Positions 1-8,068 of a stretch of 64,000 nucleotides of DNA are shown here, piece by piece. The stretch covers positions 6,617,001 to 6,681,000 of the forward strand of contig NZ_CP163443.1 of the NCBI RefSeq assembly GCF_041053055.1, read 5' to 3'. Origin of the DNA: Streptomyces sp. R41 (GTDB taxonomy: Bacteria > Actinomycetota > Actinomycetes > Streptomycetales > Streptomycetaceae). The notes beneath the pieces were generated by a model, which had not been told where the DNA came from, did no database searches, and saw only the letters and a program-made list of their open reading frames with translations. Position 1 is the first letter of the stretch; every line of letters starts with the position of its first letter. The translations under genes were made by a program, and so were the position numbers.

Positions 1-557
1 TTGAGCATGTAGCCGGTGGTGGTGCCGCCGATCACCTTCGCGCCGCCGACGAGGTAGGGCTTGTCGTGGTCGGTGATCCGCTGCCAGTAGAGGTGGTACG
101 CGGACTTGTTGTTCGAGGACAGCGGCTGCTCCTTGTTCACCGCCTTCTGGAGGGACTTGGGTACGTCCTCCAGCGTGAAGGTGTCCAGTTCGGAGTTGCC
201 GACGACGGTCTTGCCGTTCGAGTCCTGGGCGACCAGCAGCACGCTGAAGCGCTGGCTGCTGTTCGCCATCTGCCCGGCCGTGCGCTGGAGTTCGTCCTGC
301 GCGGGGTGCACCGGCAGCATGCTCGCGTGGTTGCGCATCTCCTGCTGGAAGTCGCGCAGCACCGCGTCCTGCGTGCGCGTCAGCACGGCCTCGCGGTTGA
401 GCCAGTACGCGATACCCGACGCCGAAACGGCGGCCGTGAGCGCGACAAGTCCGAACACCACGACCAGCCGCAGCCGCAGGCTGGTGAAGCGCAGGCCGGA
501 CAGGAGCGCCTTGCGCGCCGCGGCCCAGCCGCGGAGCTCGTCCTGCGGTTTTGTCAC
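1..557 (-). CDS. afsQ2: AfsQ2 sensor histidine kinase, N-terminal part (C-terminus lies outside the window)
   Basis: This is the membrane sensor kinase that phosphorylates the response regulator AfsQ1 encoded just upstream. Only the first 185 codons are visible. They show a short basic cytoplasmic start, one hydrophobic segment at about residues 30-50 (LRLVVVFGLVALTAAVSASG), then an extracytoplasmic sensor region that runs to the window edge; the HAMP, DHp and ATPase domains would lie beyond base 1. The GTG start at 557 overlaps the TGA of afsQ1, so the two are translationally coupled. Identity rests on its position behind an almost unmistakable AfsQ1 and the divergent sigQ; the visible part alone would not identify it. 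Confidence 0.85.
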   Translation of the reverse strand, partial: MTKPQDELRGWAAARKALLSGLRFTSLRLRLVVVFGLVALTAAVSASGIAYWLNREAVLTRTQDAVLRDFQQEMRNHASMLPVHPAQDELQRTAGQMANSSQRFSVLLVAQDSNGKTVVGNSELDTFTLEDVPKSLQKAVNKEQPLSSNNKSAYHLYWQRITDHDKPYLVGGAKVIGGTTTGYML

Positions 558-1231
558 TGAGGATTGTCCAGCCGGTAGCCGACGCCACGCACGGTACGGA
601 TCAGGGTGGGCGAGGACGGCACGTCCTCGACCTTCGCGCGCAGGCGCTGCACGCATGCGTCCACCAGACGCGAGTCGCCCAGGTAGTCGTGCTCCCACAC
701 CAGACGCAACAGCTGCTGGCGGGACAGCGCCTGCCCCGGGCGGCGGCTCAGCTCGAGGAGCAACCGCAGCTCGGTCGGCGTCAGTTGCAGATCCTCGCCG
801 TTCTTGGTGACCGTCATCGCGGCGCGGTCGATGACGAGCGAGCCGAACGTCGCCGAGTCGTTCGCCTCCCGCTCACCGCGTCGCAGTACGGCACGGATCC
901 GGGCGTCGAGCACCCGGCCCTGCACGGGCTTGACGACATAGTCGTCGGCGCCGGACTCCAGACCGACCACGACGTCGATGTCGTCGCTGCGCGCGGTCAG
1001 CAGAATGATCGGCAGCTGGTCGGTGCGCCGAATGCGCCGGCACACCTCGAATCCGTCGATGCCGGGCAGCATCACATCCAGCACGATCAGGTCGGGCCGC
1101 TGTTCACGCAGCAGCTTCAGACCGTCCTCGCCGGTGGCAGCGGTGGCCACACGGTGTCCCTGGCGCGTCAAAGAGAGCTCCAGGGCCGTACGGATGGCGT
1201 CGTCGTCCTCGATCAGCAACAGGGAAGGCAC
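554..1231 (-). CDS. afsQ1: AfsQ1 OmpR-family response regulator
   Basis: This is the DNA-binding response regulator of the AfsQ two-component system, which in S. coelicolor activates antibiotic genes and sigQ and competes with GlnR at nitrogen-metabolism promoters. The 225-residue protein starts PSLLLIEDDDAIRT, with the acidic pocket (EDDD), the phosphoacceptor Asp in LIVLDVMLPG, and the conserved Lys in YVVKPVQ. A winged-helix output domain follows (LTPTELRLLLELSRRPG, ending RTVRGVGYRL). The GTG start at 1231 gives the family length of 225 aa; an in-frame ATG at 1240 would add three residues. It shares a promoter region with divergent sigQ and overlaps afsQ2 by 4 bases. It closely matches the S. 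coelicolor protein as I remember it. Confidence 0.93.
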   Translation of the reverse strand: MPSLLLIEDDDAIRTALELSLTRQGHRVATAATGEDGLKLLREQRPDLIVLDVMLPGIDGFEVCRRIRRTDQLPIILLTARSDDIDVVVGLESGADDYVVKPVQGRVLDARIRAVLRRGEREANDSATFGSLVIDRAAMTVTKNGEDLQLTPTELRLLLELSRRPGQALSRQQLLRLVWEHDYLGDSRLVDACVQRLRAKVEDVPSSPTLIRTVRGVGYRLDNPQ

Positions 1232-1405
1232 GAACGTCATTCTGGCCCATGTCATGGCCGGGTATCGACCGTTGGAGCGCTCCCACCCATCTCTCGCACA
1301 GAAGGAGGGCCCCTCTTGTACGACGGTGAGCCCCCGAGTGGTCATCTGCGTAGTCGTACCGCTCTTCTCTGTGATCGGGCTGTGGCGCGCCTGCGGATGG
1401 GCCCT

Positions 1406-1421
1406 GTGACAGGTCTGTGAC
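1406..1421 (+). promoter_or_regulatory. Predicted AfsQ1 box (GTGAC-N6-GTGAC) between afsQ1 and sigQ
   Basis: The sequence is GTGAC-AGGTCT-GTGAC, a perfect match to the published AfsQ1 consensus GTnAC-N6-GTnAC. It lies 107 bases before the sigQ start and 175 bases before afsQ1, where autoregulation and activation of sigQ would be expected. The match is seen directly; binding is inferred from the known S. coelicolor system. Confidence 0.7.
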
Positions 1422-1528
1422 AGTCGACGGACACGGCCATGAAGTGGCCCGGGCAAGCTTTTCGACACAAGCAAGGAAGCTCGGCGGAACGAACCGAAGA
1501 ACCGGGACTCCACGACGGGGGGCGCGAG

Positions 1529-2308
1529 ATGAACACGCTGCACAGCACCAGCACTAGCGCAGTTGTCACGCGGCTCCACGATGTCACCCGGGGCTCGGAG
1601 AAGTCCGGTGCCGTGAGCGGGCGGGGGTGCGCTCGCGGCACCGGGCGTCAGCACACCGCGTACATGACGGTGGTTGACGCGTTCACGGGGGAGAGCCCCG
1701 CGGCGACAGCCGCTGTGGGCACGGTCGGGGGGAAGGCTCACGGGGGAGCCGCGTACGGGGAGGACACGGGGGAGCGTCGCTCGGTGTCGGAGGTGGAGTT
1801 CACCGCCTACGTCCAGGAGCGTCGCGCCTCCCTGTACGCAACCGCCTACCACCTGACCGGTGACCGGTTCGAGGCCGAGGACCTGCTGCAGAGCGCGCTG
1901 TTCTCGACGTACAAGGCCTGGGACCGGATCAGCGACAAGGCCGCGGTCGGGGGATACCTCCGCCGCACCATGACCAACCTGCACATCAGCGCGTGGCGCC
2001 GCCGCAAGCTGAACGAGTACCCGACCGAGGAGCTGCCGGAGACGCCCGGTGACACGGACGCGATGCGCGGCACCGAGCTGCGCGCCGTGCTGTGGCAGGC
2101 GCTCGCCCGGCTGCCCGAACTCCAGCGCACGATGCTGGTCCTCCGTTATTACGAGGGCCGCACCGACCCGGAGATCGCGGAGATCCTCGACATCAGTGTC
2201 GGCACGGTGAAGTCCAGCATCTGGCGGTCGCTCCGCCGGATGCGCGAGGACGAGGTCCTCAGCTTCGGCCGTGACGAGGAGGAATCCTTCGGGGAGCTTG
2301 TCGCCTGA
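1529..2308 (+). CDS. sigQ: SigQ, ECF-type RNA polymerase sigma factor (SigE-like subfamily)
   Basis: This is an alternative sigma factor divergently transcribed from afsQ1, the arrangement of S. coelicolor sigQ. Region 2 begins with EFTAYVQERRASLYATAYHL and includes the core-binding RFEAEDLLQ segment; region 4 carries the helix-turn-helix LPELQRTMLVLRYYEGRTDPE...SVGTVKSS. No anti-sigma gene is adjacent, so control is probably by AfsQ1. The start is uncertain: ATG 1529 (259 aa) follows a G-rich stretch, an ATG at 1439 would add 30 residues, and an ATG at 1664 would remove a low-complexity leader of about 45 residues. The leader DNA holds several runs of four to six G (1686-1775), repeated again after the stop codon. 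Confidence 0.88.
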   Translation: MNTLHSTSTSAVVTRLHDVTRGSEKSGAVSGRGCARGTGRQHTAYMTVVDAFTGESPAATAAVGTVGGKAHGGAAYGEDTGERRSVSEVEFTAYVQERRASLYATAYHLTGDRFEAEDLLQSALFSTYKAWDRISDKAAVGGYLRRTMTNLHISAWRRRKLNEYPTEELPETPGDTDAMRGTELRAVLWQALARLPELQRTMLVLRYYEGRTDPEIAEILDISVGTVKSSIWRSLRRMREDEVLSFGRDEEESFGELVA

Positions 2309-2317
2309 AGGTCTGGG

Positions 2318-2395
2318 GGGAGCGGTAGTACGGGGGAGCAGTACCGGGGGAACCAACGGGGTCACGGGGGACCACGGGGGAGCACGGGGGAAATG
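2318..2395 (+). repeat. G-run repeat (ACGGGGGA-type units) after sigQ
   Basis: Directly after the sigQ stop there are seven runs of four or five or more G separated by short spacers, mostly as CGGGGGA units. The same type of unit occurs inside the 5' part of sigQ (1686-1775). On the sense strand they could form G-quadruplexes in the sigQ mRNA; this is inference from sequence alone. Confidence 0.5.
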
Positions 2396-2399
2396 AGAA

Positions 2400-2432
2400 A
2401 GGTCCAGGCGGACGGGGGGTCCGCCTGGACCT
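2400..2432. terminator. Bidirectional terminator between sigQ and the lipoprotein gene
   Basis: A perfect 14-bp inverted repeat (2400-2413 with 2419-2432, five-base G loop) is followed by CTTTTC on the plus strand. It lies between convergent genes and would serve both. Confidence 0.8.
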
Positions 2433-2487
2433 CTTTTCGTTGTCCGCGCCTTGCCGTCCTTTCGTTGTCCGCACCATGCCGTTCGCG

Positions 2488-3507
2488 CTACCGCGCCGCC
2501 TTGTCGGCCGCCACGATCGACTCCGCCTTCTCGACCATGCGCCGCTTGCGCTCCTTCACCGCCGCGAGCGTGTCCGCCTGCTCCTTGATGAGCCGCTGCT
2601 GGTGGCCGGACTCGACGGCGTGCCGGATCACGACGTAGTCGGTCGCGCTCTTGCAGCGCACATCGGCCTCGGCCGTACGGATCTCCTTGGCCGAGGGCGC
2701 GGGGAAGTTCGGGTGCGGGCCGTTCGGGCTCGTCCGCTGGGTGCGCCAGGTCGAGTCGTCGACGGCGGAGAGCGGGTCCGGGTAGTTCATGCCGGACTTG
2801 CGCATGCAGGCGCTCCACCGCTTGTCGAGTGCGACGGTCGCCGGATCCTCGCGGGTGGTGGCGGAGGCCTGGACGAACAGGGTCTGGACCGTCATCAGGT
2901 CGTCGGCGGCCCGGTCGGCCAAGGCCTGGCGCTGGGCCTGCCCGTGGCAGCCGCCCTTGGGAACGCCGGCCGGGACCTCGGCAGCGGCCGTCCCGTTCTT
3001 CTTGTCGGCCTTCTGCGCTGTACCGGTGTAGACGGCCGCGGCGACGGGAGTGATGGCCTGTTCCCGCGCCGCGTCCTTCTGCTGCGCGGCCACGGCCTCC
3101 TGCTTGGTGACGCCGTCCGGCAGCGGCGGCTTGTAGCCGTAGACGCGGACCGATGCCAGGTCCGTCGGCCCGTACTTGCGGGCGTTGGCCGGAATGCTGC
3201 CGGGGGGCGCCTCGTACGCGGGCAGGCTCACGCCGAACTTCTTCATGCAGGAACGGGTCAGGACGTCGACCGCGCGATTGACCGTCTCGGTCTCTTGCGT
3301 GGTCGGCTTGTACGCGTCCAGGGGGTACGCCTTGGGCGCGTGGGCGAAGGAGGTGGCGACGACCGGTGTGGTGTCCTCGCCGTCCTGTCCGTGCTGTCCG
3401 CCCCGGTCCGCCTGCCCGGAGGAGCAGGCCGTGGCCAGGAGCACGAGGGCTGTCGCCGCGGTGATCGTCGCGCCGGTGCGGGGCGCCGGGCTCGTCCTGT
3501 TACGCAT
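2488..3507 (-). CDS. Conserved secreted lipoprotein, function unknown
   Basis: A 339-residue protein with a lipoprotein signal: basic start (MRNRTSPAPRTG), hydrophobic core and lipobox LATAC with the acylated Cys near residue 28, followed by a Gly/Gln/Asp-rich linker. The mature part has several Cys in CMKKFGVS, CHGQAQRQ, CMRKSGMNYPDP and RCKSATDYV contexts, suggesting disulfides in the exported domain. I do not recognise a named domain. It is convergent with sigQ across the shared terminator and has its own upstream region at 3508-3722. It probably stays anchored on the outer face of the membrane. Confidence 0.82.
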   Translation of the reverse strand: MRNRTSPAPRTGATITAATALVLLATACSSGQADRGGQHGQDGEDTTPVVATSFAHAPKAYPLDAYKPTTQETETVNRAVDVLTRSCMKKFGVSLPAYEAPPGSIPANARKYGPTDLASVRVYGYKPPLPDGVTKQEAVAAQQKDAAREQAITPVAAAVYTGTAQKADKKNGTAAAEVPAGVPKGGCHGQAQRQALADRAADDLMTVQTLFVQASATTREDPATVALDKRWSACMRKSGMNYPDPLSAVDDSTWRTQRTSPNGPHPNFPAPSAKEIRTAEADVRCKSATDYVVIRHAVESGHQQRLIKEQADTLAAVKERKRRMVEKAESIVAADKAAR

Positions 3508-3722
3508 GTTTCAGGTGATCACTCGTGATGCACACCGTCAAGTGCCCCCAGGGGAAAGGCAGTTCGAGTATGCGCTTTCCGGTCATGGTCGTCGATCTTT
3601 CGGCCATTCACAGGAACGCGATCCCGTACGCCGTCGGTTCATGTGCCAGGGTCACGTGCGCATACGGCGCTCCCGGCCCGCGAGGGCGGGGGGCCTCACA
3701 GCGCCGGAAGGAAGGGTACGGA

Positions 3723-4130
3723 ATGAAGAGAGCACGTGGCCTCGCGGTGGCATCGGTGATGTCCGTCGCGGCCGTCTTCGCTGCGATGACCCCCGCTCAG
3801 GCGGCCAGCAACGACGGCACCTGCAACACCGACGAAGCCTGCATCTACCGCCTCCTGGACTACTCGGGCGGTATCTACGACACGCTGTCCAGCAAGAAGA
3901 GCTACAGCGGTCTCGTCTTCCATGGCACGTCGACCACCATCGACAACAAGGCGAGCTCGGCCAGGAACAAGGACCCCGACAACAACCTGTGGTTCTACCA
4001 GCTGAACAACTGGGCCGGTGACACCTGGGGTCTGCCGGCCGGCTCCTCGACCAACTTCAACGGTCCGGACGACAACAAGTGGTCCTCCCACTGCTGGACC
4101 GGCGCCACCGCGGGCTGCCCGGGCGGCTGA
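3723..4130 (+). CDS. Small secreted protein resembling peptidase inhibitor family I36
   Basis: This 135-residue exported protein has a signal peptide (MKRARGLAVASVMSVAAVFA, cleavage after AQA near residue 27) and a mature part of about 107 residues. The pattern CIYRLLDYSGGIYDTL, with aromatic and Gly-rich strands and four Cys, resembles the beta/gamma-crystallin-like Streptomyces metalloproteinase inhibitor family (I36); this is pattern recognition, not a search result. ATG 3723 is chosen because AAGGAAGGG lies just upstream. It is monocistronic and convergent with the next gene. Inhibition of a protease is plausible but unproven. Confidence 0.78.
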   Translation: MKRARGLAVASVMSVAAVFAAMTPAQAASNDGTCNTDEACIYRLLDYSGGIYDTLSSKKSYSGLVFHGTSTTIDNKASSARNKDPDNNLWFYQLNNWAGDTWGLPAGSSTNFNGPDDNKWSSHCWTGATAGCPGG

Positions 4131-4158
4131 CGGAACCGGCGGCCCCGGGAGCCGGCGA

Positions 4159-4839
4159 CTACGCCGCCGTCGGGCGCGGGGTCGCGCGGCGCCCGGCGGC
4201 CGCGGCGGTCAGGCGGCCCAGGGCCTCGTCCTTGTCGCAGGGGTGGGCGCCCAGGGCGGCCTGACGGGCCACGATGGAGCGCTCGGCGCGCATCAGACGC
4301 CAGCCGCGGCGCAGCAGGAAGGGCACCGACTTGCGGCCCTCCTTGAGATCCCGCAGGAAGCGGCGGCGGAACGTGGTGACCGGGCCCCGCGACAGACACA
4401 GCGCGTCGGCCAGCAGGCCCAGTTCCCGGCAGCGCTCGACGATCTCGGCGGCGAAGATCCCCTCCGCGATGAACAGCGGCGTCCGCTCGATGCGCAGGGT
4501 CTCCGTGCCGGTCCGGGCGCTCAGCGAGATGTCGTACACGGGGATGGTCGTACGTCCCGTGCGGCACAGCTGCTCGATCGCGGCGACCGCCGTGTCCGCG
4601 TCCCAGGACAGCGGGTGGTCCCAGTCGATGTCCTCGCTGCCCTCCACCTGCGGAAGCGTCGGGTCCGTGCCCTCCTTGTAGAAGTCGTCGAGGCGCAGCA
4701 CGGGGAGCCCGGAGTCGGCCGCGAGAAGGGACTTTCCAGAGCCGGAGGGGCCGCAGAGCAGCACCACGCGGGTGGGTATCGGGGGATGGGGACCCAATTC
4801 TCCGTACCTTCTGTGAATCGACCTGGCTTCGCCACGCAT
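4159..4839 (-). CDS. P-loop ATP-binding protein of the uridine kinase type
   Basis: A 226-residue cytoplasmic protein with a Walker A motif (LLCGPSGSGKSLLA, near residue 30), an LRLDDFYKEG segment like the substrate-binding part of uridine and phosphoribulokinases, and WDHPLSWD as a second conserved block. The family is often called uridine kinase, but many members are ATP-binding proteins of unknown substrate. ATG 4839 is chosen over 4857 because GGAGG stands six bases upstream of it. Its position near deoC and nucleoside phosphorylase is compatible with nucleoside salvage. Confidence 0.8.
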   Translation of the reverse strand: MRGEARSIHRRYGELGPHPPIPTRVVLLCGPSGSGKSLLAADSGLPVLRLDDFYKEGTDPTLPQVEGSEDIDWDHPLSWDADTAVAAIEQLCRTGRTTIPVYDISLSARTGTETLRIERTPLFIAEGIFAAEIVERCRELGLLADALCLSRGPVTTFRRRFLRDLKEGRKSVPFLLRRGWRLMRAERSIVARQAALGAHPCDKDEALGRLTAAAAGRRATPRPTAA

Positions 4840-4896
4840 CGGACGCCTCCAGGTCATTATCCCCTCCCCCGGGACCCGCCCCGGCCCTGACGGGGA

Positions 4897-5083
4897 TCAG
4901 CCCGCCGTCGGCTCCGTCACGCCGTCGGTGGCCGGCTCCGTCACGAAGCGGACCGACGCGTCCGGCTTCCGCGTCAGGGCCCGCGCTTCCTCGGGGTGTC
5001 CGAGCCGACCGCGATCAGGGCGACCCGGTTGCCGACCGAGCGGGCGGCTGGATGACGTCGCCCGGGGTGACGTGGACTGGCGT
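4897..5083 (-). pseudogene. Decayed gene fragment with frameshifts
   Basis: On the minus strand, protein-like stretches appear in different frames: TPGDVIQPPA, then VGNRVALIAVGSD, then HPEEARALTRKPDASVRFVT to a TGA at 4897. Joining them needs at least two frameshifts, and there is no start codon or ribosome site. It looks like the C-terminal remnant of a lost gene; the family is not recognised. The rest of 4840-5200 shows only the promoter area of the next gene (TTGACC near 5095 with GGTCAA near 5150). Confidence 0.4.
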
Positions 5084-5200
5084 TCATATGCCTGTTGACC
5101 CTCACGGGCGAATCGGAAGCCCGGACCACCCGGAAGGCGGATCGGTCAACTACGCTGCGTGTCTTGCCAGTTGCTCTCCGCTCCCTGAAGAGGAAACCTG

Positions 5201-5611
5201 ATGGCGCGACACGCAGCGCAGCAGACCACCGTGACCCGCACGACCGCGCGCATCGCCACCACCGCGGTCGGAGTGGTCGCTGCCGGTGCGGCCGCGGCCA
5301 CCCCCGCCGTCGCGGACACGGCCCCCGCCGTGGACGTCATGCGCACCCGGCCCACCTCGGTGGGCACCATCGACCCGCAGGCGGGCGCGGCGGCCCTGAC
5401 CGGCACGGTGGGGTACGCCACCGGCCCCGTCGAGGGCCTCAAGCCCAACCCGCTGGCGGGCACCGGGGTCGACCCGCTCGACAACGGGGTCGGCACCCAA
5501 CTCGGCGACTTCAAACCGGTGTCCTCGCGGGCGCTGACCGGCCCCGTCGCCCAGGCGTCGTCGATCGGCAGCATTCCCGTGATCGGGCAGGTGGCGGGAG
5601 TGCTGCACTGA
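5201..5611 (+). CDS. Small secreted protein, function unknown
   Basis: This 136-residue protein has a long twin basic start (MARHAAQQTTVTRTTARI) and a hydrophobic Ala/Val core ending TPAVADTAPA near residue 40, i.e. an export signal. The mature part of about 95 residues is rich in Gly, Pro, Val and Ala, has no Cys, and contains LTGTVGYATGPVEGLKPNPL. No domain is recognised. A GAGGAAA ribosome site precedes ATG 5201. It ends in a terminator shared with the convergent aldehyde dehydrogenase-like gene. Confidence 0.72.
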   Translation: MARHAAQQTTVTRTTARIATTAVGVVAAGAAAATPAVADTAPAVDVMRTRPTSVGTIDPQAGAAALTGTVGYATGPVEGLKPNPLAGTGVDPLDNGVGTQLGDFKPVSSRALTGPVAQASSIGSIPVIGQVAGVLH

Positions 5612-5635
5612 TCGGCGACCTGCTGCTGAACATGA

Positions 5636-5677
5636 GAGAGCCGCGCTACCCCTGGACGGAGGGGAAGCGCGGCTCTC
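5636..5677. terminator. Bidirectional terminator hairpin
   Basis: An 11-bp stem GAGAGCCGCGC (5636-5646) pairs with GCGCGGCTCTC (5667-5677). It lies between two converging genes; no U-tract follows, as is usual here. Confidence 0.75.
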
Positions 5678-5702
5678 CGTTCGGTGGGGCGAGCCGGACG
5701 CG

Positions 5703-6605
5703 TCAGTAGGACGAGCCGGAGGCGCCCAGGGAACCCGTCGGGTGCCAGACCGTCTTCGTCTCCAGGAAGGCCGTCAGGCGCTCGATGCCGGGGGTCTCCG
5801 AATAATCCACAGGCTGTGGACGAAGAACGCGCTTCAGGTTGTCCGCGGCCGCGATCTCCAGCTCCTTCGCGAGGACGTCGTCCGCGCCGGCGAGGTCGAT
5901 CGCGTTGACGTCCTGGTGCGCGGCGAGGGGAGCGGCGATCTCCGCCGTCCTGCCGGAGAGCACGTTGACCACACCGCCGGGCAGATCGGAGGTGGCCAGC
6001 ACCTCGCCCAGCGAGAGCGCCGGAAGCGGCGACTTCTCGGAGGCTACGACGACCACCGTGTTGCCGGTCGCGATCACCGGGGCGATCACCGAGACCAGGC
6101 CGAGGAACGACGACTCCTGAGGGGCCAGAACGGTGACCACGCCGGTCGGCTCCGGGGTGGACAGGTTGAAGAACGGGCCCGCGACCGGGTTGCCGCCGCC
6201 GACGACCTGGGCGATCTTGTCGGTCCAGCCCGCGTACCAGACCCAGCGGTCGATCGCCGCGTCGACGACAGCGGCCGCCTTCGACTTCGACAGCCCCTCG
6301 GCGTCCGCGACCTCGCGCACGAACTGGTCCTTGCGGCCCTCCAGCATCTCGGCGATGCGGTAGAGGATCTGACCGCGGTTGTACGCGGTCGCGCCGGACC
6401 AGCCGCCGAACGCCTTGCGGGCGGCGACGACCGCGTCACGGGCGTCCTTGCGGCTCGACTGCGGCGCGTTGGCCAGCCACTTGCCCTTGGAGTCCGTCAC
6501 CTCGTACACCCGGCCGCTCTCGGAACGCGGGAACTTCCCGCCCACGTACAGCTTGTAGGTCTTGAAGACACTCAGACGCTCGTTGTTGCGGTCAACTGTG
6601 CTCAT
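5703..6605 (-). CDS. Short aldehyde dehydrogenase-like protein lacking the catalytic domain
   Basis: A 300-residue member of the aldehyde dehydrogenase superfamily that covers only the N-terminal coenzyme-binding part (KLYVGGKFPRSESGR, then TPEPTGVVTVLAPQESSFLG and SEKSPLPALSLGEVL). The usual protein has about 480-500 residues; here the segment with the catalytic Cys (FFNQGQxC in its neighbour) is absent and the C-terminus ends in a short unrelated tail. It starts directly after the stop of the full-length dehydrogenase (TAA then ATG), third in the deoC operon. It may be a partner or regulatory subunit rather than an enzyme; that is inference. Confidence 0.82.
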   Translation of the reverse strand: MSTVDRNNERLSVFKTYKLYVGGKFPRSESGRVYEVTDSKGKWLANAPQSSRKDARDAVVAARKAFGGWSGATAYNRGQILYRIAEMLEGRKDQFVREVADAEGLSKSKAAAVVDAAIDRWVWYAGWTDKIAQVVGGGNPVAGPFFNLSTPEPTGVVTVLAPQESSFLGLVSVIAPVIATGNTVVVVASEKSPLPALSLGEVLATSDLPGGVVNVLSGRTAEIAAPLAAHQDVNAIDLAGADDVLAKELEIAAADNLKRVLRPQPVDYSETPGIERLTAFLETKTVWHPTGSLGASGSSY

Positions 6606-8063
6606 TTATCGCTCGCCCTTCGGGCTCGACGGGGCGAGGTACGCCTCCAGGCCGTGACGACCGCCCTCGCGGCCGAAGCCCGACTCCTTGTAACCGCCGA
6701 ACGGCGAAGTCGGGTCGAACTTGTTGAACGTGTTGGACCAGATGACGCCCGCGCGGAGCTTGCTCGCGACGGCCAGGATCCGGGAGCCCTTCTCGGTCCA
6801 GATGCCCGCCGAGAGGCCGTACTGGCTGTTGTTGGCCTTGGCGACGGCTTCGTCCGGGGTGCGGAAGGTGAGGACCGAGAGCACCGGGCCGAAGATCTCG
6901 TCACGGGCGATGGTGTGCGCCTGGGTGACGTTCGTGAAGAGCGTCGGGGCGAACCAGTAGCCGGAGGACGGTAGTTCACAGGCCGGGGACCAGCGCTCGG
7001 CGCCCTCGGCCTCGCCCTGCTCGACGAGCGAGGTGATGCGCGCGAGCTGTTCGGCGGAGTTGATGGCGCCGATGTCGGTGTTCTTGTCGAGCGGGTCGCC
7101 GAGGCGGAGCGTCGAGAGACGGCGCTTGAGCGAGTCCAGCAGCTCGTCCTGGATCGACTCCTGGACGAGCAGGCGGGATCCGGCGCAGCAGACCTGGCCC
7201 TGGTTGAAGAAGATGCCGCTGACGATGCCCTCGACGGCCTGGTCGATGGGGGCGTCGTCGAAGACGATGTTCGCGCCCTTGCCGCCGAGTTCGAGGGTGA
7301 CCTTCTTGCCGGTCCCCGCCACCTGGCGGGCGATCGCCTTGCCCACGGCGGTGGAACCCGTGAAGGCGACCTTGTTGACGTCGGGGTGCTCGACGAGGGC
7401 GGCACCCGTGTCGCCGTACCCCGGAAGGATGTTGACGACACCCTTGGGCAAGCCCGCCTGGCGGCAGATGTCCGCGAAGAACAACGCCGACAGGGGAGTG
7501 GTCTCCGCGGGCTTCAGGACGACCGTGTTGCCGGTGGCGAGCGCCGGGGCGATCTTCCAGGCCAGCATCAGCAGCGGGAAGTTCCAGGGGATGACCTGAC
7601 CGGCCACGCCCAGCGGCCGCGGGTTCGCGCCGAAACCGGCGTGGTCGAGCTTGTCGGCCCAGCCCGCGTAGTAGAAGAAGTGCGCGGCGACCAGGGGGAG
7701 GTCGGCGTCGCGGGTCTCCTTGATGGGCTTTCCGTTGTCGAGCGTCTCCAGGACGGCGAGCTCGCGGGAGCGCTCCTGGATGATCCGGGCGATGCGGAAC
7801 AGGTACTTGGCGCGCTCGGAGCCGGGCAGCGCCGACCACTTCTCGAAGGCCTTGCGGGCGGCCTTCACAGCGCGGTCGACGTCCTCGGTGCCGGCCTGGG
7901 CGACCTCGGAGAGGACCTCTTCGGTGCTCGGCGAGACCGTCTTGAAGACCTTGCCGTCGGCGGCCTCGCTGAACTCGCCGTCGATGAAGAGCCCGTATGA
8001 CGGGGCGATGTCGACGACGGAGCGGGACTCGGGCGCCGGTGCGTATTCGAATGCGGAAGCCAT
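6606..8063 (-). CDS. NAD-dependent aldehyde dehydrogenase
   Basis: A 485-residue full-length cytoplasmic dehydrogenase. The nucleotide-binding segment is at FTGSTAVGKAIA, the general-base Glu in LELGGKGANIV, and the catalytic Cys in FFNQGQVCCAG; the C-terminal FGGYKESGFGREGG is present. It lies five bases after deoC and just before the truncated paralogue, so the three form one operon. DeoC releases acetaldehyde from deoxyribose 5-phosphate, so oxidation of acetaldehyde to acetate is the most natural role; this is inferred from context. Confidence 0.9.
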   Translation of the reverse strand: MASAFEYAPAPESRSVVDIAPSYGLFIDGEFSEAADGKVFKTVSPSTEEVLSEVAQAGTEDVDRAVKAARKAFEKWSALPGSERAKYLFRIARIIQERSRELAVLETLDNGKPIKETRDADLPLVAAHFFYYAGWADKLDHAGFGANPRPLGVAGQVIPWNFPLLMLAWKIAPALATGNTVVLKPAETTPLSALFFADICRQAGLPKGVVNILPGYGDTGAALVEHPDVNKVAFTGSTAVGKAIARQVAGTGKKVTLELGGKGANIVFDDAPIDQAVEGIVSGIFFNQGQVCCAGSRLLVQESIQDELLDSLKRRLSTLRLGDPLDKNTDIGAINSAEQLARITSLVEQGEAEGAERWSPACELPSSGYWFAPTLFTNVTQAHTIARDEIFGPVLSVLTFRTPDEAVAKANNSQYGLSAGIWTEKGSRILAVASKLRAGVIWSNTFNKFDPTSPFGGYKESGFGREGGRHGLEAYLAPSSPKGER

Positions 8064-8068
8064 GGTGA

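Noticed and set aside
1241..2818. Upstream extension of the afsQ1 frame to more than 700 codons
   Set aside because: The extension crosses the promoter region, sigQ and a terminator; AfsQ1 has a fixed family length of about 225 residues.
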